This document shows, in pieces, positions 12,861-24,566 of a stretch of DNA of 64,000 nt. Below the pieces are notes generated by a model. That model did no database searches. It worked only from the letters and a program-made list of their open reading frames with translations, and was not told where the DNA came from. The stretch is from Sphagnum magellanicum (lineage: Eukaryota; Streptophyta; Sphagnopsida; Sphagnales; Sphagnaceae): the NCBI GenBank assembly GCA_021904315.1, contig CM038912.1:9449061-9513060 (forward strand), given 5' to 3'. The position numbers and the translations under genes were made by a program. Each line of letters starts with the position of its first letter. Within the stretch, counting starts at the first letter, position 1.

Positions 12861-13923
12861 TGTCGCAACCCTAACCTTTGGCTTGCGACCAAGGCAAAGG
12901 GGTTGCAAGGTTGCGAGCCTAGTAGTAGACCCGGGAGGCACATCACATGCTCCCGGGAGTGCAAAGAGTGCAAAGAGTCCAGAGAGTGTGAGGGAGTGAA
13001 CCCTCACACTCCCAAGTGAACTCCCACATTGGGAGTTGGTGAGAGTTGGAGTCCCGGAGGAACTCCCGAAACTTTAGAGCACGTTTTGAGGGGTCAAAAC
13101 TCCATGGCTGGTTGCGCTCTTTATATTAATGGAAAGCTTTCAAAATGTAGATGTCCAAAATGGGCTCGCATTGCTCATTTGGACATCTGAAACACAAGTT
13201 ATGGCCAAAAGAAGGGGCGGGAGTCAAATTCTCAGGAGTTTCCTAGTTTTGACTCCCGACCATTAAAAGTCGGGAATCGACCCGAAATACTTGGGTTCAG
13301 AAAACGTGTGACATACCGTTGGAAAGGTCTCGACGAGATCTACAACTTTGCTTTAGACGGCGAGTCGATCGGAGGTCTGCTCCGAAAGTTATGAAGCTTC
13401 AAAGTCGCGGGAGTCCGGGAGTCCCGGGACAGAAAGGCCATTTGGATGCCACCCCCGCGGCGAGTCACAGAGTATACTATAAGGGGGAAGTGGTTGGCTT
13501 CCCCAAGGGGGAAGGTGCTGGCTTCCCCACCAAAGGGAATGAGGTGGTGGCTTACTTTCGAGCCCGGAGTGTGTGTGTGTTCAAAGTGAGTCCGAGTTCA
13601 CCCGTGGCTTGTCCCAACACCAAAAGGATTCAACATGAGTCCCAAGGGGGAAGGTGATGGCTTCCCCAAGGTCCGGGCCGTGGCTCTTCCTAGCACCAAA
13701 GGTGCTCCAACTTTGGACTAACCACTTGGAGTGGTTCATGGAGGGTCCGTGTGAGTGAGTCAAGCTTGTCCACTCTTCCTAGTCTTTCCCGGGACTTCTA
13801 GCACGCCTCTCTCACCCCTTTCTAGTGTTAGAAGTCGGGATCGTGCCCCAAGTTCCAACTGCTTCCGCATTGCCGCATACTTGGACCCTCGAGGGGGTCC
13901 ACAAGGAACTTGGGGGCGCGACA
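12861..13923 (+). mobile_element. Solo LTR, copy 1, with TSD AATTA
   Basis: A GC-rich block in AT-rich surroundings, starting TGTCGCAACCC and ending GGGGGCGCGACA, so it has TG...CA ends within short inverted termini (TGTCGC / GCGACA). The 5-bp duplication AATTA is perfect on both sides (12,856-12,860 and 13,924-13,928). No internal domain, primer-binding site or polypurine tract adjoins it, so it is a solo LTR left by LTR-LTR recombination. It is related to the inverted copy at 14,673-15,498. The duplication being perfect suggests a moderate age. The short ORFs inside (e.g. 13,319-13,657) are not genes. Confidence 0.88.
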
Positions 13924-14672
13924 AATTAGGCCTAAGGTTTATAAGATTTATATAATGATCACCCCGAATTAAAACTTGCCACCCTAAAGCCTTAATGGAC
14001 TTTGAAATATGGAAATAGAAAAAACACAACATGGTTAGGTGTGTACCGACATCAACAACACATCAACTTGTAACAAATTCAATTATGTACACATGAATAG
14101 CCCATCTACAACACCTTTTCAACCCAGGTACAAGCCATGCCATTGACTAGTATCTCTAAACATTAGACAAACTCGTTGAATGATGTAGCATACTAAACAT
14201 GTTTCACATAATAACCTACACCTGATTAAGGGTGACAGGTCGCCACATGCATTCTGCATGAGCTTTGACTAGGTAAGCACCTAATTTCAGGCATCCCAAC
14301 GCACCATATGTGACATTGTGCAAGATAGGTGCAACATGACACACCCACCCATAATATCAATATGTGTCAAGCCACAATATTCCAATTTAACATCTATTAG
14401 TATTTTAAGGATCATCACACATGTCATCATTCTAAATTAGTGGTGAAGACAACTATACATATATTAGATGTTTCACACACATTACAAATTAAGCCCATGT
14501 TCACATTGCCATTGTCCAACATCTGGGAACAAATACAAAAATACATTAGGCGCATGTGTCTCCTGACAAACCCAACAAAGATCCATGTGTCTACTATAAG
14601 TTAGAATTTGAGCAATAAGATGTTCCTTTCCCTTTGAAATAACTCCCTATCATGTTGTTAAACATAGATATC
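13924..14672. other. Spacer between two solo LTRs, no gene seen
   Basis: AT-richer sequence with no sustained open frame. It belonged to the DNA into which both LTR elements inserted. Confidence 0.5.
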
Positions 14673-15498
14673 TGACGCGCTCCCAAGTCACGGGGTGAAA
14701 CCCATTTGAGGGTTTCACAAAGTCAAGTTGCGGAAAGTTGAGACTTGGAGGCACGCTCCCGACTTTCCAACTCTAAAAAGGGGTAGAGGGTCGAGTTGGG
14801 AGCCCAGGGATTAGACTAGGAAGAGGGACTAACTTATCTTGTGTGAATCTGCATCCAAAAAAAACCAACCACAAGAGGTTAGTTTAGCATTCGGGACACC
14901 CTTTGGTGTTGGGACTTGCCACGGGCACTTGGACACACAAGACTCACCACGGCCCGGACTCGGGGGAAGCCACCACCTTCCCCCTTATAGTATTCTCTGC
15001 GGCTGGTCGCGGAGGCTACATCCGAATGGCACATTTTGTTGGGACTCCCGAAATGGAGTCCCGAAACTGTCCCGGGTTGGAGTTTCGGGACTTTGGACGG
15101 CCACAGCTCCTCGCCCCAAACTCGGATCGGGACGAATCCTAAACAAAAGTTATAGCTCTCATCAAGAGCTTTCCAACGCCGTGTCGCACTCCCCAAGGCG
15201 ACGTTGGGAAGAGGTCGATTGCCGACTTTTAGTGGTCAGGAGTCAAATTGCCAGTTTGACTCCCGGCCCTTCTTTTGCCCATAATTTGGGCTGCATATGT
15301 CCGAATTGCCAATGCGAGGCCATTTTCGATATTTACGTTCCAAGACCTTTCCAATGACACCAAAAACACCCTAATGCGAGGTGTTTTGGGCCTTGCTGTC
15401 GAGCTCTAAACATTCGGGAGTCTCGGAGGACTCCAAACCTCCAACTTTTCCAAGTGTTGGGCTTCACCCCCACACTTGGCCAAAGTGGGGTTGTGACA
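14673..15498 (-). mobile_element. Solo LTR, copy 2, inverted, with TSD ATATC
   Basis: Reads TGACGCGCTCCCAAGT at the left and GGGGTTGTGACA at the right, and matches copy 1 in reverse complement. Shared blocks include the CCCGGGA-rich part, the ATAGTAT(A/T)CTCTG-like part and the segment with CGAGGCCATTTT. The 5-bp duplication ATATC is perfect (14,668-14,672 and 15,499-15,503). It is about 240 bases shorter than copy 1, so one of them has an internal length change. It is a solo LTR without internal sequence. ORFs across it on both strands are spurious. Confidence 0.88.
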
Positions 15499-16766
15499 AT
15501 ATCCATGGATTATGGTTTGGTCCCATAATGGACATATCAATTGGGATGTCAGAACTAATAATAGCACAATCAATAGACATATGAAACTCATTGTGAAGTA
15601 ATAAGGTTTAGGGTTTATTCAAAAGTGGAGATGCCAGACCTATATGAATGATTAATGGTTGGCACATCCCTTTACTAGATAGGGTTCTAAAACTTACAAT
15701 GTGTGCTTATTGTGTAGGCCCACTATGATTAGATTTTGAAGGATTTTTCACTTGTGCCCATGCGAATGTCATGATGATCTATTTATTATAAAATGTTTTT
15801 GTGTTTTAGTAATTCATCAAAACATCCTAAGTTGTTTCATAACAATTGATTCACTTTGAACCACCTATGTTCCGCCTTGTAAAACACCCCATGTAAGCTT
15901 GTATTACATGGTCAACTGTGAGAATCTTTGCAATCACACACAAGGCATAACATAAAGAGGATACCAATCTTCCAAATCTTTAGCCATTCACACTGCCTTG
16001 TCTTCAATATTTTCCTAGCTATGAATTGCATGTGGTCATGACTAAGACCAAGGTCAATGTAGTCGGACTGTCAATTTAAACTTCCTTTCATTTTTTCCAT
16101 CTTCTCGATAGGTTGTACATCTATGGACTTTGTGATATCCAAGTAGTGTAGGGTATGGCCTTTCAATGCTACATGCCACTGGTTCCTACCTAGAACCAAT
16201 GGAACTCCTTTGCTATTCACATTGATCAACATTTTCCCCTTACGTCTTCATGTGGTTGGGTCCATCTTCTATTTTTTGGCAACAACTTTACTTTGTCGCC
16301 GAACTGCAGTAACATGTAAACGCCTCATGTCTTGCATTGAACAATAATAATAATTGTTTTTCAAAAGCACAAGCAGTCAATTCTTGGCGTTCTGCAAACC
16401 TTGGCAATGTTCCTATGGAGGTACCTAAGTTGTGAACTAATGTCTGGTACACACATCCTTCTAAATAGTAATCCTCACGATGTTCTATTCCAGGTTGGTA
16501 TGTGCATGTTGTAGAAGGTCATGGTCTATAGTGTCGTGGATGGTGTTATGTGGCATTTGGGTATGCCAAAGCTACAACTAGTCTTTATGTGTATGCACCT
16601 CCCATAGGTTGTTGTTCCCCAAGCTATTTAGAGGTCAATGTTGGTTCAAAAGGGGTCGCATTGTAACAAGTGGTGGCTAGTTATGTACTAATTGTTATGG
16701 TCCAACCAACCCAAGACCTCTTTGGCATGCACATTTCCCCACCCCCTATATGTGGCATGGTTAACA
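15499..16766. other. Unidentified, possibly coding remnants on the minus strand
   Basis: Short minus-strand stretches (about 15,510-15,600 and 16,070-16,330) have coding-like composition but are interrupted, and I recognise no domain. They lie downstream, on the same strand, of the exon-like block at 16,815-17,135 and might belong to the same broken gene. Confidence 0.3.
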
Positions 16767-16814
16767 TTAGTTGTTGCAAACAAAATAGAGCTTTCCCATG
16801 AAATAAAAAATATT

Positions 16815-17135
16815 AACAAGCCTTACCTTTACTCCTAGAAAGGATTGTGCCACCAACTTGGATGTGCCCGCCTGTTGTTTTTGTGGAGCTTCAATAGGGT
16901 CTTTTTCACTATCACTTGTCCCTTCATCTAAAGGGGAATAGAAATCCTCGTCTAAGTTTTCATCAAAATCATTTTTGAAATCCTCTTCAATGTTGTATCC
17001 AAGGTTATCAAATTCAGCCATGGTTAGCACTTCGACGGTCACTATTTGACTATTAAATTGAAAAGGTCCTATGGTAATAGTGTCGTCAACAATAACGGGC
17101 TTGGCTACAACTTTTGTTGTTGTGACATGTTTTTC
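16815..17135 (-). CDS. Acidic exon-like ORF, unidentified (partial)
   Basis: An uninterrupted minus-strand frame of roughly 105 codons enters from a pyrimidine-rich stretch ending ACAAG near 17,135, which is acceptor-like. It leaves at GGAGTAAAG followed by GTAAGG near 16,815, a good donor. The protein is strongly acidic in its middle (EEDFKNDFDENLDEDFYSP, then DEGTSDSEKD) and then turns to QKQQAGTSK. The ORF from ATG at 17,042 reads through the donor. Acidic, low-complexity exons of this sort occur both in host nuclear proteins and in second proteins of plant transposons; I cannot tell which this is. No neighbouring exon could be assigned firmly. Confidence 0.4.
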
Positions 17136-20100
17136 AAGAGCTTGTAAAAAAAAACCGCTTCTACATTACACAAGTTGTGGAACACATGGCTATGGCAGTG
17201 AAAAGGTTGTGATGTGAAACACCAAGACAACCACAAGGCTATGGCCGGAAACAAAGGGAGATCAAGGGAGATTGTATGTGTAATATGTTCAAGTTGGCAA
17301 AACTGAAACCCAAAAACAACATTGAACAGGAAAGCTTACTATTGTGCATATTGTAATATGGAATCTAAACGCTTTTGGTTTTTGGTGATTTTGCTTCACC
17401 TCTACTCTTCATAAAGGTTGATGTCAGTGTCTTCTTGCATTTAGTTGCTTGAAATCAAGCTCATAACCATTAATATGATAAACCCAACAACAACTTGCTT
17501 CCCGTATCCAAATCCTAATGATGTAATGTGCAAAAGAATGGGTGTAGAACGAAGATAGCATAACACAAAATAGTAGTGTAAAGCAGCAAGTGCAATTAAA
17601 AGTAATGGGCATGTTCGAATTTCAAATTGAGGGATCTATGGCCTCGGTGCTACATAGTGAGGTTTAACAAATCGATTGATTTGTAAGATCGTGTGGCTTC
17701 AAACTAAAGGATCTATGGCCTTGGCATTACGCAATGAGGTTAGATAGATCAAATGATTTGTAAGATCGTGCGATTGTCCAATGTTCCCTTGGTGCTCGAA
17801 TGTGAGCTTTGCCCGATGATGTGGTTATTTTCGACATTTTTTAGGGTGGTTTGCCTAAATATTTGATTAGGGTTGAAAAAACACTTTGTGAAAAATCTCA
17901 AATGGGGCTTCAATTCCAAGCCTAACTACTTCATTGTTTTCTTAATAAATATCTCTTATCCTTATACTTATTTCACCCCTTTCCTTACCCACCAACATAG
18001 ATATGAAAGGGCAAATTAACATGTGCCTTTTCAGGTCACTTAGCCTAAAGATGTTCCACAAATTCGCCCTGCGTAAAGACATTCCACAAATCTCGAATGT
18101 TGATGCTTTAATTGATGAATACATAGGGCAACTTTCAACAACTTACCACATACATAACATTTATGCAATTGGTCACATAGGGGTCAATGTTACAAATGCT
18201 TCAAGACAAACAACCCAATGCAAACCACCTATAAACAACCACTTCAAATCACATAACACCCTTACCATGCTTCATGCTAGTTCTTGTTTGGGTGCATGTC
18301 TTGGATACACCAAATACTTGTTTTCATGGCCATGCATACAAAGTGTAAGGTTCAAGAGTTGTGCATGGCACCAACATTGCTAGCAATGTGGTAAGAAACA
18401 CTATAGAATGGCCACCCCACCTAAGAAAACCCAAGCTATTGTCCTTCAAAGGGAAGTAGTATAAACATTGTCCACGCACATCACTAATGGAATTTATGAA
18501 TATGATACACATGTCGCCCATATGTGTGAAGTTGATGGAGAAACAAAGGTCAAGGTTACCCACAAAGATTAGGGTTACTTTAACTTTATGTGGAGGCCTT
18601 GTAGGAACAACTCTTTCAAAAAATCTGATAAAACTATAAGAACAACTTGCAATGGTTAACTTGACCTAAAAAGAGTTACAATTGTTGCACACATGTGCCT
18701 TTGGGTTCAATGTATACTTCGAAAATAACTCATTGTGGTTAATGAGTTATAGGGAGTGTTGTAGTTATTGCACACAATAGCTTTTAGATTTAGGGCTAGT
18801 CGTTGTGGTGAACTTATCCTAGAGATTGTTGAAATTATATGCTTTGGTGACCATTATGTATATAATCAAGCAAGCAGGCTCTAGGGTGCCTAACAATAAG
18901 CAACCTAGCACAAGTGCTAGCCGTTGCATGGAAGGGTTTTTCCTAACAACATCCATTGGACAATGGCTATCAAAAGCATGCTTAGGAGTTTCCCATTATA
19001 GTTTTAGAGTGAAATGCAAGCAATGGCCAACCCTTAAACCTACAAGTGCCAAGCTTGCATTCCAAGTTTCTACTTGGCTAAGTCATAGTTTTGGTTTGTG
19101 TTCTCTATGGTTTTTGTTTGTTATGTATAGTTACTTTGCGTCCACGTTTCATTCTAGTAAGGGTTACATACATGCATCTACAAATTCTGTAGTTCAAGAT
19201 TTGAGTTGTGATTTAATTTGTGTGTTCCCCTCATTGTAAGCCAAGTGGAAAACCAAAATGGTCACGTATAAGGGGAACACAATGTAGGGGAGTTGAACAC
19301 ATAATTGCCAAGCTAGACTCCAACATTTGTTATTTCTAAACATCCCAAATTGAAGCATTGATGACTTGAATCGATCCATGTTTTCCTATTGGCATTTATA
19401 TATACATTCAATCATTGATGTGTTAGATAAATTCAAGAACCATATGCAATTTAAGGTGGTGGTGGTCTAGAGGTCATTTGACCATGGGGTGGGTGGTAGA
19501 TGTTTAAGTTTTGTTCGCTCTAATTGTTTGTTTGTTTGGTTATTCAATCAAGAAATTGGGTTTAATTTTTAGGGCCTCAAACCTTGTAATAGGTGGATGT
19601 TTGATTTAAATGTTAATCTATTATGCAGTGCACTCAACCACTAACATCTAAATATTTAGCCTACAAAAAGGCACATAGTTAGAACTAGCGCACCTAGCAC
19701 TAATTGGCTATGTGGTTCTAGTGTGGAATTGAGGATGTGTTGGAGGATGTGAATTATCATAATCACCCATGCTACAAATGCCATTGTTGCAAATGCATGT
19801 TTTTGAGGTGGGTGTATTTTTTGAGCAATGTATGTGTTTATTGGATTTGAAGCACAATGGTTGGACATGACTTTGTGCATAAAAAATGATTGTCTTGCAA
19901 TTGTTGGAAGTATTACATGTAGTGTGGTGGGTGGGCCCATTCACACCTTGGAAAATAACATTTAAAGTTCAAGACTATTGACTGGTTTGATGTAAAACAT
20001 CTAGAACACCCACTGTAACATGTATGTATGGGCATGTAGAAATATCTCCACAACATATTGAACCTTTGATCTTTGGACACAATCTTTGGGAACACAAAAA

Positions 20101-20219
20101 TCACATCATTTGGCCTTACATTATGATATAAAAAATACTTGCTTGTAATGAATAATGGGTGTCTAAGTGGCTGGTGAATCAGTACGTTTGTCTTCAAAAC
20201 ATGGCTTCATGTAACAACA
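17136..20219. other. No recognisable gene; unclassified repeat-like DNA
   Basis: Several ORFs of 60-137 codons occur on both strands (e.g. 18,003-18,383 plus, 18,826-19,239 plus, 19,913-20,197 minus). None shows a domain, splice signals or codon bias I would trust, and they overlap each other. The segment lies where the rest of a minus-strand gypsy pol (RNase H, integrase) would be expected, but I could not find integrase landmarks. Confidence 0.4.
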
Positions 20220-21898
20220 TGGGCAATTTGGCGTCCATATAAACTATTATGTCTTCCTCATGAGTTTAGTTATTGGGGCCATTTTGAATACAAAATTCTT
20301 AATGAAACATCTATAAAACTAAGTCATTATGTTGAATACATGAATTTGTTGTGGATTTGCGAGTACAAGCATTTAAACTATGGCTTGCATTTTCTTAGGA
20401 TTTGGTAGTTTACCTTCCTTGGATATTATAAATCTTAGTATCATCCCTAAAAATACCATAAAACATTTTTTTGGGTTCAAACTAATCCCAAGTTTTCTAC
20501 ACTTCTAGAAGCATAGTTTGAACTAACCCCAAATGAGTATGCATGTCACTATAAATAGTGAAATCATTTTTAAAAATCTTCGTGAATTTTTCTAGATAAT
20601 TTTTGAAGGATGTGCTTACTACCCTTTGGTAAGTAGGAGGTCCATTTTTCACTCTAAAAGACATCACTACCCAAGTATAAGCTCATCAATATGTTACAAA
20701 GGTTGTCTTGTATTTGTCTTTTGGTATCTAGATTATCCATTTAAGAAGGAATAAACATCATGCACTACAACTTTGTTCATAACCTCATCTATAAAAGACA
20801 ATGGGTATGGATTTTTCATTGTGATTACATTTAGTTTTCTAAAGTTTACATAGATCTTGAGTTTTCCATTTTTCTTGGGAATTACCACTATTAATGATAG
20901 CCAAGTAGCTTCTTTTACATGCTATATAAATTTGGATGTTAACAATTTATCTATATTTTGCTAAACAACTACAACATATTTGGATTCATTTTGTACCTTG
21001 CTTGATGCACAAGTGGAATTGATGTCTCCAACTCAATATGATGTCATGCCAATTTTGGAGGTATGCCTTTCAAGTCTTTATAGGTCCATGCAATGACATC
21101 CTTGTATTCAATCAACAATTCCTTTAATGATTTCATGTTCTCCTTAGTTAATTGTGCATTTACCTTAATTGTCTATGGATTGTTCTTTGTTCTAGGTTGA
21201 TTTGCAACAATTATTGGTTGTCAATTAAGGTCCATCATGTAATTTGGAGTTCCTATACTTTGACCTTTGTTGGTGTCTCATCAATTTGTACTTGTTTGGG
21301 TTTGTGGTGATAGTAAGTTTCGAGATACATTGTGTCTTCAAGAGCTACCTCAGGTTCATTAATTATCAACAATTGTTTCTATACTACCTTTGTGGGTTAA
21401 GGTGGGCTCTATAGCAAAATTTGCAATACATGTTGCTTTCTCAATCTAAATTATGTTGATTACAACTACATTCACAACATTTAAAGGTAAACTAATTATG
21501 CCAATAGAAAATAACTCATGTTCACTTGCAAACATCAAATTTTCTTCCTCGATTTGTGATGCCATTTTGATAGTCAAAGCATAGTAAGACTTATCATCTT
21601 TTCAAGTTAATATCCAAATGTTTAATCATTGTTATAATTTTGATGGTGCCATTCCCCTATATTTTAATCATGTTATTCCCCCACACACGTGCCACTTTGG
21701 CATCCTTAAGCCATGGTTTACTGAACAACATAACATGATTCAAATTTACAACAATGTTTTGTAAAATTGTAAAGGTGGTTATGTACGGTATACCATGCAC
21801 ATACATCTTGAGGTTTCTGATCAATCCTATCAGTTTTGTTGTTGTTTGAGTTGCCATCCACATTTGTAAGGTGTAGGTTTAAGTTTAGGTAGTCCTAA
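20220..21898 (-). mobile_element. Ty3/gypsy pol fossil: reverse transcriptase region
   Basis: On the minus strand the conserved order of Ty3/gypsy reverse transcriptase blocks is readable. There is an IPKKNGKL-type motif followed by the NFRKLN block near 20,840-20,910, then the palm region near 20,430-20,700 and the start of the connection/RNase H part down to about 20,220. Upstream (higher coordinates) the segment to 21,898 resembles the protease/linker part. It is a fossil with many breaks and is cut by the CACTA-type element at 21,899-24,566, beyond which the gag-side sequence continues. Family: Ty3/gypsy by RT blocks; lineage not determined. Confidence 0.8.
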
Positions 21899-24566
21899 CA
21901 TTACAAGAAGTTTTGCAATATGTAACCATTCAATTTGTAACTACATGTGACTACATGCAACTATCTATCATTTACAACTTTGTTTTATCATTTTTGCAAC
22001 TAATACCATTTTAAAAAAATTACAACTATTTTCGCAACTATGGTGTGATTATTAAATTACACATCCTTCCATATTGAATTGCTTTTTAGATTTTTTCATC
22101 CATGAATAGGATCCTATGTTCATTTAGTTTCAAAATTAGTTATAATTTGATTACTTATTATGGTGTGTTTATACATTGAATGTACACTAAGGTTTTGTGG
22201 ACTACATTAAGAACATATTAAACATATATTTGCCCATGTATATTATGGGCATATTGGATTGAAAAAAATTCATTTTGATTTTGTATGGTTCATTTAAATA
22301 TACCATCTTTATTAAGGTACGATTAAATTATAGTAGCGAGGTCATATTAATTTGATATAATTTTTATATTAAATGAAAATTAATTATTGATAATTTATTA
22401 TTATAAAATAATTTATTAGTCACTTCAAAACTTTTCATTGATTAATTAGATATTAAATCTTAAATTGATACAATAATTAATAATTATTCATATTTATTAA
22501 TTGATTAATTAGGAAATATGCAATAATAATTAGTTCATAAAAATTTATTCAATTTTTATCAATAAGTCAATCAGTTTATAAATAAATATTCTATATCTAA
22601 TATTTACAAATGAATGATTTGTCAATAGTTTATTAACTATTACATAATATTTAGTTACTATGAAATAACTAATTATTTTGAATAATTAGTCAGATATATA
22701 AAATTTTCTGATTAATTATTCAGAAAATAATTATCTGATTATTCACTATTTAATTAGTTCTGAAATATCTCAATAATCTAATTTAATCAAGAGATATGGT
22801 TAATAACTAATGACTATTAATTAGAAAATATTTAGTCAGCCAATGAATAATAAATAATAAATTCTTCACAAATTAAATTTTCTAGTTATTATTAATGATG
22901 AATTAATATTGCCTTAATAAATTAATAATATTTATTAAACTATGTGATAGTTGATATTATTAATTAAAAAATTATGGTTAATAGTTAATAAATAGTTAAT
23001 AGCTAATTAGTTAGCTAATTATAAAATAAAACATAATGAATGATTCACGAGTTAAATTATTTAGTTAATATTAATGTTTTATTGAAACTGGTTTAATATC
23101 CACTAATTAAGTTAATAAGTTAAAATTTTAATAATTTATAGTTAGTATTCAGGAATTATCAATTATTTAGTAATTTATTTTTTAAAATAGTCAATTAATG
23201 CTTAATTATTTTTTATTTAATTAGTTGATCACTAGCATTTTAAAAGGTTAATTTTCAGAAGTAAAAAAGTAGTTATATTTAAATAATTGAATAAATATAT
23301 AATTATTATTTTATAAATAATTTCCAAATCATTAGATATATTAAAAACTTTAATGTTAAATTCGTGATTTGATTAGTTAATTAGATATTAATTTTTTATA
23401 ATAATAATAATTTTGAATTATTATTATGAACCAATTGAGTAGTTATTGGAAACCATGAAACAGTAATGATCAATATTATTTTAAAAATTATTAAACGAAT
23501 TAAAAATTATATTATAGGTAGTTTTGTGAGTGCATGGGTGGGTAGGTAATTAGTTACTAGTTAATTAATTATTTAATTAACAAGTTATTTATTTCTTACC
23601 TATTTAGTTGTATAATTTACAAAATTAAAAAAGAAACACAAAACTTGTGGGATAATGATTTTTGGTTTCAATTGAATTTACAGCGAAAGTGCAATTAAAG
23701 TTTTTGATTAATATGTTTTGTTTTCTAATGTCATCTTACAAAATATATAAAGAAAGTGTTTTTTGATTTCACGTTAAAAGTTTTATGCCATTTGGGATGA
23801 ATTCAAAAAAGCTTAACCCTAAAGGCAAAACATGAAATAAAATAAAATAATTTACATGGTTATTATTTAACTGATCTACCTTTCTACCTATTTATCTACC
23901 TTATTTTTTAGGTAGGTAAGTATTTTTTTAACACATAGTTTTACCTACTTACTTATTTATGTAAGCAATTATTTATTTTAATTGATTTTTTCCAAAATTC
24001 AATCAATATGTCATGTGATAACTTTTGATTGTGCCATGTGTCACAATCTGAATACATCTAAATTGAATAATCATAATGGATGGTTGAGATCAATATTTCA
24101 ATAAAAATTTAATTTTCATAAAAAAATTATTCTAAGTGCCACGTGTCAAAATTTCCTTTGTCCAAGTGTCATAATGTTAAATGTTGAAATCAGACCATGT
24201 TGATTTTCCTCATTATATATTATATAAAATCATTTATGAAAAAAAATTCAAGTTTTACCATGTGGCAAAATCTAAAGTTAGAAAATGTGTTGCCCAAAAA
24301 ACATTATGTTGCCAAATGGCAATTAGTGATAGGGTAATTTATTAGTTGCAAAAAAATGGTTAATAGTTGTAAATGTTATATGATAATCAAAGGATGGAAG
24401 TGTATATGTTGACCATATATTTCATCCATGGGAAATGTGCTAACATCATGCTAAGTCATCATTTGTGACTAAAGGTTCAATGTGACTTCATTTATGCAAT
24501 TAAAGTTGATTGCAACTATTTTTTAATCACAATTTGTAGTCACAAATTGACATTTTTTTATTAGTG
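21899..24566. mobile_element. Non-autonomous CACTA-type element B with TSD TAA
   Basis: The left end reads CATTACAAGAAG and the right end TTTTTTATTAGTG (reverse complement CACTAATAAAAAA). TAA is present directly outside both ends (21,896-21,898 and 24,567-24,569). Subterminal regions carry repeated short motifs in opposite orientation at the two ends: TTGTAACTA, TGCAACTA and TTACAACT on the left, TAGTTGTAAA and TTGTAGTCAC on the right. This is the usual architecture for transposase binding in CACTA elements. The interior (about 22.1-24.0 kb) is extremely AT-rich, made of TTAATTA / AATTATT words, with TAGGTAGGTAAG-type stretches, and has no coding capacity. It interrupts the Ty3/gypsy fossil, so it is the younger of the two. 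Confidence 0.85.

Noticed and set aside
13319-15357. Several ORFs of 60-172 codons in the GC-rich blocks
   Set aside because: They lie inside or across solo LTRs, overlap on both strands and differ between the two LTR copies.
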